A stretch of 64,000 nucleotides of DNA, from assembly GCA_963665075.1 (NCBI GenBank), contig OY762063.1:1302001-1366000 (forward strand). The letters are read 5' to 3'. The notes beneath the pieces were generated by a model. That model was not told the DNA's origin. It saw nothing but the letters and a program-made list of their open reading frames with translations, and ran no database searches. The position numbers and the translations under genes were made by a program. The DNA is from JAPULR01 sp963665075 (GTDB taxonomy: Bacteria; Chloroflexota; Dehalococcoidia; Lucifugimonadales; GCA-2712585). This document shows positions 42,995 through 52,186 of this stretch, piece after piece (within the stretch, counting starts at the first letter, position 1; each line of letters begins with the position of its first letter).

Positions 42995-43375
42995 TTAATC
43001 TCCAAACGCCGGCTCCTTCGGATAGTCCTCCCGCTTGCCGGTGTCTCCACCCTGGATGACGAAGTCGCGGCGGTCTCCGTAGAGCGGCGCGCGGTTCAGC
43101 ACGTAGTTGTCGGCATCCAGGTCTACCTCCTCAACGTCCGTCATCATCCAGTATTTGTAGCCGCCAAGGAACAGGTACGGCCGCTTCTGATGGAAGAATC
43201 GGCACTCGACGCCCTCGCCTCGCCTGATTCGGTCGCAGAAAGCCTCCAACAACTCCCGCTGCTCGTCCTTCTGCGACAACACGTACTCGTGCGGCCACGT
43301 CTTCCTGAACGTAACCGCCTCCCGCCACGGAGCCTTGTCTATCAGCGTCATTATGTCAGCGATTTTCGATTCCAA
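42995..43375 (-). CDS. Conserved hypothetical protein
   Basis: 126 aa, APWREAVTFRKTWPHEYVLS, EAFCDRIRRGEGVECRFFHQ, RPYLFLGGYKYWMM. I recall similar sequences of unknown function in environmental Chloroflexota and other genomes (recollection, not checked). The basic, Trp-rich sequence and its His/Arg clusters could suit nucleic-acid processing, but no motif supports this. Lies 26 bases upstream of the DUF4268 gene on the same strand. Confidence 0.7.
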   Translation of the reverse strand: MESKIADIMTLIDKAPWREAVTFRKTWPHEYVLSQKDEQRELLEAFCDRIRRGEGVECRFFHQKRPYLFLGGYKYWMMTDVEEVDLDADNYVLNRAPLYGDRRDFVIQGGDTGKREDYPKEPAFGD

Positions 43376-43406
43376 CCTTCAACCCTCCAAGCATAGTCTA
43401 TTCCCC

Positions 43407-43805
43407 CTAACCCTCCGGCGCCTCAATCGACAGCGGAATCCGGATCATCTCATGCCCGTCGATGACGGCGTGGACGGAGCAGTTGGCGTAGCGCGGAAAC
43501 TCCACGTTGTTGAACCCGATGCTGATGCGCCCCAGAGTCTCCAACCGCCCCGCGCTCGGCTGCCCGATCGACAGCGTCGTCCGAATCTCCGGCGTCAGGT
43601 CCTTGCCGTCCTCGTCGATGAGCCGCACCGTCAACTCCTTCTCCCCCATCTCGGCGATGCTGGCGCGAAACTGCGCCACCAGGAAGAAGTACGGATGCCG
43701 CGCCGGAACTTCCCGCGCGTAGATGGTGTCGAAGCCGATGCCGAGGGCGTTTATCTTCCCCGCAATCTCGGCGTGGTCGCACAGAAAAGCAAAATCCACC
43801 TTCAT
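43407..43805 (-). CDS. DUF6941-like protein
   Basis: 132-aa beta-rich protein: FAFLCDHAEIAGKINALGIGFDTIY, LTVRLIDEDGKDL, FPRYANCSVHAVIDGHEMIRIPLSI. The L-C-D-x-A-E-x-x-G-K start is the DUF6941 pattern. Unknown role. Located upstream of 42995 with 31 bases between, so possibly cotranscribed. Confidence 0.7.
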   Translation of the reverse strand: MKVDFAFLCDHAEIAGKINALGIGFDTIYAREVPARHPYFFLVAQFRASIAEMGEKELTVRLIDEDGKDLTPEIRTTLSIGQPSAGRLETLGRISIGFNNVEFPRYANCSVHAVIDGHEMIRIPLSIEAPEG

Positions 43806-43859
43806 TCTTTTTCCCCTTCTCTAATCACAAGTTTCACGTCCCACAACGAATACCCCACC

Positions 43860-45380
43860 CTATCCGCCCAGCGACTCCCAGTTCGCCTTCGCCTCGAAAG
43901 CCGCCGCCGCCCGGTATAGAGTCGCCTCGTCGAAAGCCTTGCCCACCAGCATCAGGCCCACCGGCAGGCCGTCCGACATGCCGCAGGGGATGCTCAGGGC
44001 CGGATGCCCCGTGGCGTTGAAGGGCGCGGTGTTGGTGAGCATGTCCCACGCGTTGTCCAGCAGGGCGCGGCTGTCCGCGTTCGGAATCACCGCGTGCGCC
44101 TTCATCGGCGTCGTAGGCATGACAAGCACGTCATAAGACTCGAAGGCTCTGTCGTAGGCCGCCCGCCACAGCCGCCGCAGGTTTTGCGCCTTGGCGTAGA
44201 ACATCCCGTGGTACTCCGTGTTCAGGTACGTCCCCGCCAGCAGCGTCACCTTCAACGTGGGCGGCAAGTCCTGGCTTTGTGCGAGACGGAACTTTCCCAT
44301 CGCGGACCCCAACCCTTCGTTGTACAAGCCTTGCCAGCCGAATCCGAGGCCGTTGGCGTTGAACGTCGCCGTCGCCTCCCCCAGGCTGATGCCGAAGAAC
44401 GTCGGATGGTAGGTCAGATGCTCCGGGATGGAAACATCCGACACTTCCGCGCCCAACTCCTTCAACTGAGCGATGGCTCGCCACACGGTAGCGTTTACGT
44501 CCTCCTCCGCGCCTTCCTGCTGGAACCCCTCCCGCACCACGCCGACCCTCAAACCCTCAATCCCTCCAACTAACGCTTCCGTGTAATTCGACTTGGAAAC
44601 GACGCCTTGCCTGGGGTCCATCGGGTCCTTCCCCGCAATCACCTCCAGCATCAACGCGTTGTCGGCGACGTTGCGCGTCATCGGCCCCGTGTGGTCGAAG
44701 GTGCTGCCGATGCCGACGACGCCCGTGTACGGCACCAGCCCGTAGGTCGGCTTCATCCCCACAATGCCAGACCACGACGCGGGTATGCGAATCGACCCGC
44801 CCTGGTCGCCTCCCAACGCCATGTCCACGTCGTCATAGAACAACGCCGCCGCCGACCCGCCCGACGAACCCCCCGCCAGATGCCCGCTGCTGTAGGGATT
44901 CAGCGTAGGCCCGTAGGCGCTGGTGTCCCCCGCGCCGGAGAAGGCGAAGTCGTCCATGTTCAGCACGGCGGTGATTTCCGCCCCCGCGTCCAGCAGACGC
45001 GTCACCACCGTCGCATCCATGTCCGGCACAAACCCCTTCATCACCAGCGAGCCGCAGGTCATCGGAATCCCCGCCACGCACACGTTGTCCTTGACCCCCA
45101 CCTTCCGACCGGCGAGCCTGCCCGACGCGGCCCCCGTCACCCGACACCGACGCACGATGGCGTTGTACGGGTCTTCCTCCCGCGACGGCCTGTTGCCAGA
45201 CCGGCGCACCCCGTCCCTCGGCACGGGCAGATTGGAAGGCATCTGCTCCACCTTGCGAAAGTCATCAAACAGGTTGCTGATGACCTCGTAGAAATCCTCC
45301 AACTCCCTGCCCGAAAGCTCAAAATTGTTCATCTCGGCCAACACCCGAAGCATCTCCCTGGTCGGCGCCCTAACAGTCAT
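43860..45380 (-). CDS. Amidase (amidase-signature family, second copy)
   Basis: 506 aa. Lys in VGVKDNVCVAG; Ser-rich core SGHLAGGSSGGSAA and GGDQGGSIRIPASWSGIVG; C-terminal FNATGHPALSIPCGMSDGLPVGLMLV. Distinct subfamily from the amidase at 39614: it has a long N-terminal helical stretch (RVLAEMNNFELSGRELEDF). Substrate unknown; related enzymes include Asp/Glu-tRNA amidotransferase A, but no gatB or gatC adjoins. Divergent from the methylase gene. Confidence 0.92.
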   Translation of the reverse strand: MTVRAPTREMLRVLAEMNNFELSGRELEDFYEVISNLFDDFRKVEQMPSNLPVPRDGVRRSGNRPSREEDPYNAIVRRCRVTGAASGRLAGRKVGVKDNVCVAGIPMTCGSLVMKGFVPDMDATVVTRLLDAGAEITAVLNMDDFAFSGAGDTSAYGPTLNPYSSGHLAGGSSGGSAAALFYDDVDMALGGDQGGSIRIPASWSGIVGMKPTYGLVPYTGVVGIGSTFDHTGPMTRNVADNALMLEVIAGKDPMDPRQGVVSKSNYTEALVGGIEGLRVGVVREGFQQEGAEEDVNATVWRAIAQLKELGAEVSDVSIPEHLTYHPTFFGISLGEATATFNANGLGFGWQGLYNEGLGSAMGKFRLAQSQDLPPTLKVTLLAGTYLNTEYHGMFYAKAQNLRRLWRAAYDRAFESYDVLVMPTTPMKAHAVIPNADSRALLDNAWDMLTNTAPFNATGHPALSIPCGMSDGLPVGLMLVGKAFDEATLYRAAAAFEAKANWESLGG

Positions 45381-45473
45381 AACTATTTCCTCCTAACCGC
45401 ATTCTCAATCGAATGCCGTTATCGCTAATCTCTCCCTAATGTACCCATTTCAGCCCGAAAGTGCACCCCGCCG

Positions 45474-45503
45474 TTGACGCTCCTTCCCCAACGTTGATAT
45501 ATT
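45474..45503 (+). promoter_or_regulatory. Promoter for the Dam-like/NotI-like pair
   Basis: TTGACG at 45474-45479, 18 bases, TATATT at 45498-45503, in the divergent gap between amidase and methylase genes. The methylase starts about 40 bases later. Confidence 0.6.
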
Positions 45504-45544
45504 CGGGCTATTCAATAAGAGTTCCTCTTTGACGCAACCTGGCC

Positions 45545-46450
45545 TTGCAAGAAAATACCGCAACTATAAGACAACTGAATCTCTCCATAGGCAGACAGAC
45601 TCTGTCTACGCCTCGCCCCATCGTAAACGTCGCCAAAGTCAGGCAGTTGAGCCCCCTCAGGTATCCGGGCGGCAAGACGTGGCTCGTGCCGGAAATTCGC
45701 CGATGGCTGTCACGCCTTCCGTCGCAACCCGACCTTTTCGTAGAGCCTTTCGCCGGTGGAGGAATAGCATCGTTGACAGCCGTCATGGATGACTACGTAG
45801 AGCGCGCTATCATGTCTGAACTCGACGATGGCGTGGCTTCTCTGTGGGATTGCATCCTCAGCGACGCCCCCTGGCTCATCGATAGAATCCTATCCTTCGA
45901 GCCTACGAGAGATAACGTGCTAACTATCTTGCGAGCCGATTGCGCTGACCGGCGCAAACTGGCCTTTCAAACCCTGGTCCGCAACAGAACCCAGCGCGGC
46001 GGCATTTTGGCCAACGGAGCAGGCCTGATGAAATCCGGCGAAAACCACAAAGGGGTCGCCTCCAGATGGTACCCCCAGACCCTCGCCAACCGCATCGAAT
46101 ACATCTATGCACACAGAAACCGTATTGCCTTCCTAAAGGAAGACGGCTTCAACCTCATTGAACGGTACGAATCACATCCCAACGTCTCGTTCTTCATTGA
46201 CCCGCCCTACACCGCCTCAACGAAGCGGGCAGGACTGCGCCTCTACAACCACAACATAATCGACCACGAGAAGCTCTTCGACCTGATGGCTTCCGTTACG
46301 GGTCCGTTCCTGATGACCTACGACGAAGATTCAAGGGTTGAGGCGATGGCAAGAAAAAGAGGTTTCACCATTGATAGGATCGCCATGAAGAACACCCACC
46401 ACCGAAAGATGGTGGAACTGCTCATCACTCAACCATCTACCGCTGCCTGA
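45545..46450 (+). CDS. D12-class N6-adenine DNA methyltransferase (Dam-like)
   Basis: 301 aa. Motif X PLRYPGGKTWL, motif I FVEPFAGGG (65-73) and motif IV DPPY (219-222) define a D12/Dam-type adenine methylase. The start is taken at TTG 45545, but the first ~30 residues are poorly conserved so a later start is possible. The next gene begins 7 bases after its stop, so it is the modification half of a restriction-modification pair. Target sequence unknown. Confidence 0.88.
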   Translation: MQENTATIRQLNLSIGRQTLSTPRPIVNVAKVRQLSPLRYPGGKTWLVPEIRRWLSRLPSQPDLFVEPFAGGGIASLTAVMDDYVERAIMSELDDGVASLWDCILSDAPWLIDRILSFEPTRDNVLTILRADCADRRKLAFQTLVRNRTQRGGILANGAGLMKSGENHKGVASRWYPQTLANRIEYIYAHRNRIAFLKEDGFNLIERYESHPNVSFFIDPPYTASTKRAGLRLYNHNIIDHEKLFDLMASVTGPFLMTYDEDSRVEAMARKRGFTIDRIAMKNTHHRKMVELLITQPSTAA

Positions 46451-46457
46451 CGAACCG

Positions 46458-47348
46458 ATGGCGTCCAAACGACAGCATCCTGCACCCCGATTCGGTATCG
46501 GCGAAATCTTTGGTCGTTCTGCCGACCTGATTCCGGCCAATGAGCGAAAGCGTTTGGTTGGGGCCAAACGAGGAAGTAAATCTTGCCCCTTCCGCAGAGA
46601 CAAAGGCGCGTGCATCAAAAGCGGCGGCGTGTGCTCCCTTCGCATGTATTCCGATGAAAACGGAGAGGCGCGTCGCATCGAAGGCAATGAAGGGCATCTT
46701 CGCATTACTTGTCCCTACAGATTCCATCAGGACGAGTTTATCTTCAGCTGGGTTGGCGAAACACTCCTGGCCAATTCCTCTCCGCTCCAGGCGTCCGAAG
46801 TCGGGTTCCTGCAATCGGAGACGGGTTCGGACGTAGGACGGATAGACATGGTTCTCGCAACTGAACGACAAGACGGCCAGATTGATTGGTGCGCTCTCGA
46901 AATTCAGTCAGTATATTTTTCCGGAACTCAGATGGGGACTGACTTCAGGGGAATTCAGGAATACCAGGGGACTGGATTTCCCTTTCCCGCCGGCCGGAGA
47001 AGACCGGATTATCGAAGCAGCGGCCCCAAGCGTCTCATGCCACAGCTTCAAATTAAGGTTCCTACGCTGCGCCGATGGGGAAAGAAAATGGCCGTAGTCG
47101 TTGATAGGCCCTTCTTCGATTCCATCGGAAAAATGTCGCACATCGAGCACATTTCCAATGGAGACATCGCATGGTTCATAGTTAAACTGGAGGAAGATGC
47201 TTCCACCGGTTTACATCGCATTGCGAGAGACGGCCTCCACGTCACAACCCTTGAACACGCCACCGAAGGGTTGACCGGCGGGCAACCTGTCTCCAAAGAG
47301 GAATTCGAGAACAGAATCCGGGGAAAGCTCAATAAACCACCGAGGTGA
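46458..47348 (+). CDS. NotI-like restriction endonuclease
   Basis: 296 aa. FGIGEIFGRSADLIP at the N-terminus, then four Cys (C43, C52, C59, C85) in SCPFRRDKGACIKSGGVCS and ITCPYR, as in the metal-binding region of NotI. PD-(D/E)XK residues D130 (GRIDMVLA), E148 and Q150 (ALEIQSVYFSG) are in place. NotI itself cuts GCGGCCGC and is paired with a cytosine methylase; the adenine methylase here implies a different or A-containing site. The stop codon lies inside a 27-bp repeat shared with the start of the GMC gene. Confidence 0.82.
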   Translation: MASKRQHPAPRFGIGEIFGRSADLIPANERKRLVGAKRGSKSCPFRRDKGACIKSGGVCSLRMYSDENGEARRIEGNEGHLRITCPYRFHQDEFIFSWVGETLLANSSPLQASEVGFLQSETGSDVGRIDMVLATERQDGQIDWCALEIQSVYFSGTQMGTDFRGIQEYQGTGFPFPAGRRRPDYRSSGPKRLMPQLQIKVPTLRRWGKKMAVVVDRPFFDSIGKMSHIEHISNGDIAWFIVKLEEDASTGLHRIARDGLHVTTLEHATEGLTGGQPVSKEEFENRIRGKLNKPPR

Positions 47349-47977
47349 CCGCCTTGCCCACGACCAACACCGCCAACGACGTCGCTGTGTTTTCATCGTC
47401 TATTGCCCAGATATTTATCTCTTCCGTCATCATTCCTCACTATCATTTCCAATCGTTCCTCCGCCGTTAGGCGAGGAGTCATCCCAATCTCCAACGTCGC
47501 AGAAGCTACTGATGGTCACCTCGCCGTAGGGAAACTCCGCGACAATCTTCAACTTTCCGCCGACCGCCTCGACCTGCGACCGCAGGCTGGACACATACGC
47601 GTCCGCTCGTTCCTCAATCGTCGTCTCGGATTGCTGTCCATCGCTCAAGCCCTCTGCAACGTCGCGACGGGCGATGGCCCGTGCTCGCCGAAGTTCGTGC
47701 AGGGCCATTTCCGCCCTTATTTCCCGCTTAGCTTCATCTACTCGACTACGCATTTCGGGCGAGAAATTCTTGGTCAATTCGCTCCAGGAATGGTGTCCGC
47801 TCATGTATCAATCCCTCTTGTCCAAACCACGCCTTCATTCTATTCTCCTACAGTCATCCAAATCAATGACCATCCCCAACCCCCTGGAAGGAATCCCCCA
47901 AATCGTGGATAATTCCCCCGCTTCTCCTACATCAATCCGACCCCAATCCCAACCACCGAGGTGACCGCCTTGCCCAC
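47335..47977. repeat. 27-bp direct repeat, 616 bp apart
   Basis: An identical 27-base sequence beginning AACCACCGAGGTGACCGCCT lies at 47335-47361, at the 3' end of the NotI-like gene, and at 47951-47977, at the start of the GMC oxidoreductase gene. The left copy continues as a frame resembling a decayed GMC start. The pair brackets the orphan antitoxin-like gene and suggests that the methylase-endonuclease block inserted at, or was captured by recombination in, the GMC 5' end. Confidence 0.75.
47430..47804 (-). CDS. XRE-type antitoxin-like protein (orphan)
   Basis: 124 aa: MSGHHSWSELTKNFSPEMR at the N-terminus, then ADAYVSSLRSQVEAVGGKLK and IVAEFPYGEVTISSF, a pattern typical of XRE-family antitoxins of the HigA/RelB-like type. 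The central helix-turn-helix (ARAIARRDVAEGLSDGQQSE) looks degenerate. No RelE-like toxin gene is adjacent on either side, so it is orphaned. Confidence 0.6.
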   Translation of the reverse strand: MSGHHSWSELTKNFSPEMRSRVDEAKREIRAEMALHELRRARAIARRDVAEGLSDGQQSETTIEERADAYVSSLRSQVEAVGGKLKIVAEFPYGEVTISSFCDVGDWDDSSPNGGGTIGNDSEE

Positions 47978-49517
47978 CACCACCACCACCCAACCCCAAT
48001 ACGACGTCATCATCGTCGGCGCCGGCTCCGCCGGGGGCGTCCTCGCCTCCCGCATCTCCGAAGACCCCAACCTCTCCGTCCTCCTCCTCGAAGAAGGCCA
48101 CGACTACCGCACCCTCGGCGAAACCCCCGAAGACGTGCAGCGCTACCAGATGCAGTCCGGCCCCGGCGTCGAACCCCGCCACAAGCGCGAATTCAAAGTC
48201 CGAATCAACAGCAGCCAGGGGCGCACCAAGCAGATGTGGCGCGGCCACGTCGTCGGCGGCACCAGCGCCGTCAACGGCGCCTTCTACCTCCGCGGCCTCC
48301 CCGAAGACTTCGACGAATGGGCGCAAATGGGCAACCCCGAATGGGCCTTCGTCAAAGTCCTCCCCTACTTCCTCCAGATGGAAAACGACGCAGACTACGG
48401 CGGCGACTTCCACGGCAAGCGCGGCCCTCTGCCCATCCACCGCCTCCCCCTCGAATCCCTCCTCCCCAGCGTCCAGGCCTTCCACAAAGCCTGCGTCGCC
48501 GCCGGATACCCCTACTTCCCCGACATGAACCACCCCGAGGCCCACGGCGTCGGCATGCTCCCCTTGAACAAAGTCGGCGGCATACGCATCAACACCGCCG
48601 TCGCCTACCTGAACCCCAACCGCCACCGCGTCAACCTCACCATCCGGGGCAGCGTCAACGTGCGCCGCCTTCTCTTCGAAGGCAAACGCTGCGTCGGCGT
48701 CCAGGCCGAAAGCGGCGGCGAGACCTTCAACGTCACCGCCCGCCAGACCGTCCTCAGCGCCGGCGCCATCGGCTCCCCGTTTCTGCTTCTCCACTCCGGC
48801 ATCGGCCCCGCCGCGGCCCTGCACACCCTCGGCATTCCCGTCCGGCACAACCTTCCCGGCGTCGGCTTGAATCTGAGAAACCACCCCTCCGTGAACGTCG
48901 CCTATCGCGAGCGTCCGGGCCTTGAGCGAGACTATTTGACGAATCCGATCTTCCTGCGATACAGCGCCGCCGATTCCCACACCGCCCGCGACATGACCAT
49001 CACCCCCGACTACCGCGCCCTCGACGACGGCGTTCCCATCGTGAACTTCAACGTCCACCCCGAATTGCCCGAAAGCGCGGGCCGCCTGTATCTGACCTCG
49101 GCGAATCTGGACGTGCCGCCGGCCCTGGACTACGAAATCTCCCACCCGCGCGACCTGCTGCGGATGCGGGAGGGCGTCCGACTCAGCATCCGACTGGCGG
49201 AAGACCCCGCCTACCGCCACATCCTGACCGAACGGATAGCCCCCGTCGACGCGGACCTGATAAGCGACGACACGCTGGACAGGTGGTTGCTGAAGAACAT
49301 GAGCGCGGCGCAGCACACCTCCGGCACCTGCAAGATGGGGCCGTCGTCCGACCCCAACGCCGTCGTCGACCAGTTCTGCAACGTCCACGGATTGGAGGGA
49401 TTGCGCGTCGTCGACGCCTCAATCATGCCCAACGTAGTCCGCTCCAACCCCAACGCCAGCACCATGATGCTGGGCGAACGCGCCGCCGAGTGGGTCCGCC
49501 AAAACACAACCGCCTAA
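47961..49517 (+). CDS. GMC family FAD oxidoreductase
   Basis: 518-aa flavoprotein of the choline/glucose oxidase family. FAD-binding YDVIIVGAGSAGGVLASRI, GGTSAVNGAFYLRG, and the C-terminal HTSGTCKMG with the catalytic His-Asn region SNPNASTMMLGERAAEWV. Start could be GTG 47961 or TTG 47970; the latter sits at better distance from GAGGTGA. Oxidises an unknown alcohol. Its N-terminus has a run of Thr codons. Confidence 0.93.
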   Translation: MTALPTTTTTQPQYDVIIVGAGSAGGVLASRISEDPNLSVLLLEEGHDYRTLGETPEDVQRYQMQSGPGVEPRHKREFKVRINSSQGRTKQMWRGHVVGGTSAVNGAFYLRGLPEDFDEWAQMGNPEWAFVKVLPYFLQMENDADYGGDFHGKRGPLPIHRLPLESLLPSVQAFHKACVAAGYPYFPDMNHPEAHGVGMLPLNKVGGIRINTAVAYLNPNRHRVNLTIRGSVNVRRLLFEGKRCVGVQAESGGETFNVTARQTVLSAGAIGSPFLLLHSGIGPAAALHTLGIPVRHNLPGVGLNLRNHPSVNVAYRERPGLERDYLTNPIFLRYSAADSHTARDMTITPDYRALDDGVPIVNFNVHPELPESAGRLYLTSANLDVPPALDYEISHPRDLLRMREGVRLSIRLAEDPAYRHILTERIAPVDADLISDDTLDRWLLKNMSAAQHTSGTCKMGPSSDPNAVVDQFCNVHGLEGLRVVDASIMPNVVRSNPNASTMMLGERAAEWVRQNTTA

Positions 49518-49530
49518 AAACCTTCCCCCA

Positions 49531-51621
49531 CTATTCCCAAAATCTTTGAGCGCCTTGGATTATGGCTCGATGTTGGCGTGTCTCAACAATCATCCTATCG
49601 TTGACGGAATATACCCGGCGAATTGGATGTCTGGACACCACCTCTCCAAGGTATTGTCCGTCTTCACGAAACCAGCGGAATCGTTTATTCTCCAGCAATC
49701 CAAATCCGGTCTGGGCAACAACAAGGTCTCCAGCAGAAAATGTATCCTTTAGGGCAACCAACTTGTCGTCCCTAAGTATGTAGAGTCTCGTATCAGTGAG
49801 AAGATAAAGATAGTCTCCCGTGTCAATTATTCGCCGTGGGACGTTGCCAATATCGTAAGCTGTCAAGCCCTCTCCATTTTCGTCAACCTTCACAACGCGT
49901 CCTGAGTATCCCGCAAGATAGACTGAGTCTGATTTAGCTGCGAAGCACGCAGCATAAATCCAGTCTACAGCGTGAATCTCCCCAATAGACATGGTCATCG
50001 TCATAGAAAATCTGTGGCCGTCGACCTCAAATTCCGAAGCATCGAGTTCTTGCTCGAATGTTACACCTGCGTATTGCGGGAGAGTAGATGCTTCTATACT
50101 TGTGAGAGTCTCTGCTGCCAAGTTTATCGACTTCATTTTTTCTTGAGCCTGATGGAGACCAGGATTCAAATCAGGATGCCATTGTTTAGCAAGTGAACGA
50201 TATCGTTGCTTGACTTCTTCTGAATCTATGGGCAAAGTCAGCCCCATTACACTAAGGGCGTTTTCTACTTCAGAACTCGTATGGAAATTTTGAGAAGGCG
50301 TTGTAACCCGCGACCATCCCTCCTTAAGTGGTAGCTTCGCACCCCATAGGCCCTTACCGTCTAAACCAACGCACCAAGCCTCGTCAACACCCGTGTAGAG
50401 ATACGACTCTGAACCCTCAGACAGTGCAACACAACGGAGATGGTTTTTGAGTTGCTTGTCGGGGATGTCGAATCGCTTCCTTAGAGCCAAGACTTCCGGA
50501 GCATCAGTTATACCCGTTTCGAGAACCAACCCAAGCTGATCATCATAGATGTGAATTACGCAGTCGCGCGACATGGCAATCATGCCCCGTCCTAGGGGAT
50601 GTACGCCAACTCGATAAGTGCCATGTCGCATACCCACCTTGGCTACCATGCAGCCTGAACGGTCATAGCGAAGTGCGGCGGCTTCTATGTTTCCCAGACC
50701 TTCCGCCTTTGCAAGGTCATCGATCATCAAAATACCTGAGTCGTAAGGGTGAACTTGTCGAAAGGCCGGATCCGGACGTTCGCTCATGGGAATGCTTGTA
50801 ATTGATTCAATTTTCCAATTTGTGTCTCTAACCTCAAAGTAATCAGCAGGGGACGCGAGATTGTCTCGCTCACGCACCCTCGCAGATTCTTCCCATTTGG
50901 TCGGTGAATGGGGCAACGGAACATAGCTTAGGTTTGCAAGATCTATCTCTTGAACATTGATTGAACTTCGGACTTTTCGATGTGGTCCAATGCTCTCCCT
51001 TGCGGGCTGTTTCGGAACATCGATGGCACCTACTATAGCAATCTGATATGTCCGTCCCTTCTTAATCCTAACGATTTTCCTAGCTCTCTCCAGATAGGAA
51101 ATCAGCCTTGCCACTCGACGTCCGTCACTCTCTCCTATCAGACCCTTTACCTCGGTTTGCAGACAGCCAGGATTTTTTCCTACTCCTTCCAATATCTTCT
51201 CAACTAAACGAATATCAATTCGGTGTTGTTGAACGTTATCAGCCCATTTGATTAGTTCGGGTGAGCGTTCAATAAGCTCCTGCATTCGTCGAAGACCTTC
51301 CTCGTCTCCAACCACCGCAAGAATGGTCCCACCTTGCTGGAGAGCCGGAATGCTGGGTATCACGAATGACCCAAACTGTCTACGGGTTTCTGTAATCCAA
51401 GTTGGAATGCATTCCATATTGAGGCGAACGAGCTTTGCGGCCTCATCGAATTCATTACTTTGGATCGCTTGCTGCATCCGCGTCAAGGTGTCGAAGTACC
51501 TATCGCTTGAATCACTCTCAAAAGACTCGTACACACGATCATTTAGTTGTTTGGAGTCTCTTTTACTCTTCTCTTCACCAACCTCATCTGTCATTCCAAA
51601 CAAACGCCTAATGAATTGCAT
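49531..51621 (-). CDS. J-domain protein embedded in propeller-like sequence, with winged helix
   Basis: 696 aa, low GC, on an accessory island. Residues 134-197 look like a winged helix (LVEKILEGVGKNPGCLQTEV, KIVRIKKGRTYQI). About 260-440 and 540-696 are beta-rich repeats suggesting a propeller (DSGILMIDDLAKAEG, DTRLYILRDDKLVAL, VDENGEGLTAYDIGN). Between them, 452-507 is a J domain with the catalytic HPD at 482-484 (RYRSLAKQWHPDLNPGLH). The organisation suggests a protein-quality or signalling role with DnaK (inference). Name and function unknown. Confidence 0.75.
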   Translation of the reverse strand: MQFIRRLFGMTDEVGEEKSKRDSKQLNDRVYESFESDSSDRYFDTLTRMQQAIQSNEFDEAAKLVRLNMECIPTWITETRRQFGSFVIPSIPALQQGGTILAVVGDEEGLRRMQELIERSPELIKWADNVQQHRIDIRLVEKILEGVGKNPGCLQTEVKGLIGESDGRRVARLISYLERARKIVRIKKGRTYQIAIVGAIDVPKQPARESIGPHRKVRSSINVQEIDLANLSYVPLPHSPTKWEESARVRERDNLASPADYFEVRDTNWKIESITSIPMSERPDPAFRQVHPYDSGILMIDDLAKAEGLGNIEAAALRYDRSGCMVAKVGMRHGTYRVGVHPLGRGMIAMSRDCVIHIYDDQLGLVLETGITDAPEVLALRKRFDIPDKQLKNHLRCVALSEGSESYLYTGVDEAWCVGLDGKGLWGAKLPLKEGWSRVTTPSQNFHTSSEVENALSVMGLTLPIDSEEVKQRYRSLAKQWHPDLNPGLHQAQEKMKSINLAAETLTSIEASTLPQYAGVTFEQELDASEFEVDGHRFSMTMTMSIGEIHAVDWIYAACFAAKSDSVYLAGYSGRVVKVDENGEGLTAYDIGNVPRRIIDTGDYLYLLTDTRLYILRDDKLVALKDTFSAGDLVVAQTGFGLLENKRFRWFREDGQYLGEVVSRHPIRRVYSVNDRMIVETRQHRAIIQGAQRFWE

Positions 51622-51736
51622 TGCAAATCCTACTCACTTTTCTTCCAACATAACCATCTTCGAGATATGGCTAGTGTCTCTGTGAACTCGATTGAGTTGT
51701 ATGACATGCGCCTATCATCAACAAGCCCTTACGGCA

Positions 51737-52186
51737 TCAGCCGTAGGGATTTCCACTCCGCCATGGCTGAAACGTAAACGTAATGACTGCGAAAACAGAC
51801 AAGATGATAATCGCCCCAACTAGGTCCTGGTCTAGAGCAGCGGTCATTGCATCTCCAAGCAAAGGTCGGATTGCTGTGGAAACTGCCAATGCCACGAAGA
51901 TGGAAATAGGAGCCACAAGTCCCAAAGGAACAAATTCGGCTCGACCAATTCTGACAACCCTGAAGAATGTTGCATTCGAAACTGCAAAGAATAAAGCGGC
52001 CAAGTACGAGATTCCCCCCATCACTCCAAACTCATGGAACGCAGTCGGGATTAGGACAACGGCAATGCCGAGTCCACAGGGGAAATATAGGCATCTAAGA
52101 AGGAGAGCCGGTTCGTTCAACGCGGACTCCCACGCTGTCAGTGATCTCCCCAAATGCCAAGCAATCAGTTTGTACAATAGCTGCAT
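51737..52186 (-). CDS. Membrane protein of unknown function
   Basis: 149 aa with four hydrophobic segments (RCLYFPCGLGIAVVLIPTAF, MGGISYLAALFFAVSNATFF, PLGLVAPISIFVALAVSTAI, GAIIILSVFAVITFTF). Codirectional with the J-domain gene and lower GC than the flanks. No family recognised. Confidence 0.65.
   Translation of the reverse strand: MQLLYKLIAWHLGRSLTAWESALNEPALLLRCLYFPCGLGIAVVLIPTAFHEFGVMGGISYLAALFFAVSNATFFRVVRIGRAEFVPLGLVAPISIFVALAVSTAIRPLLGDAMTAALDQDLVGAIIILSVFAVITFTFQPWRSGNPYG

Noticed and set aside
45381..45473. Restriction control (C) protein gene before the methylase
   Set aside because: No open frame of adequate length or HTH motif in the gap.
47835..49388. 517-aa frame antisense to the GMC gene
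   Set aside because: Composition dominated by Gly/Val/Ala/Asp repeats from the codon bias of the real gene; the GMC frame has all family motifs.
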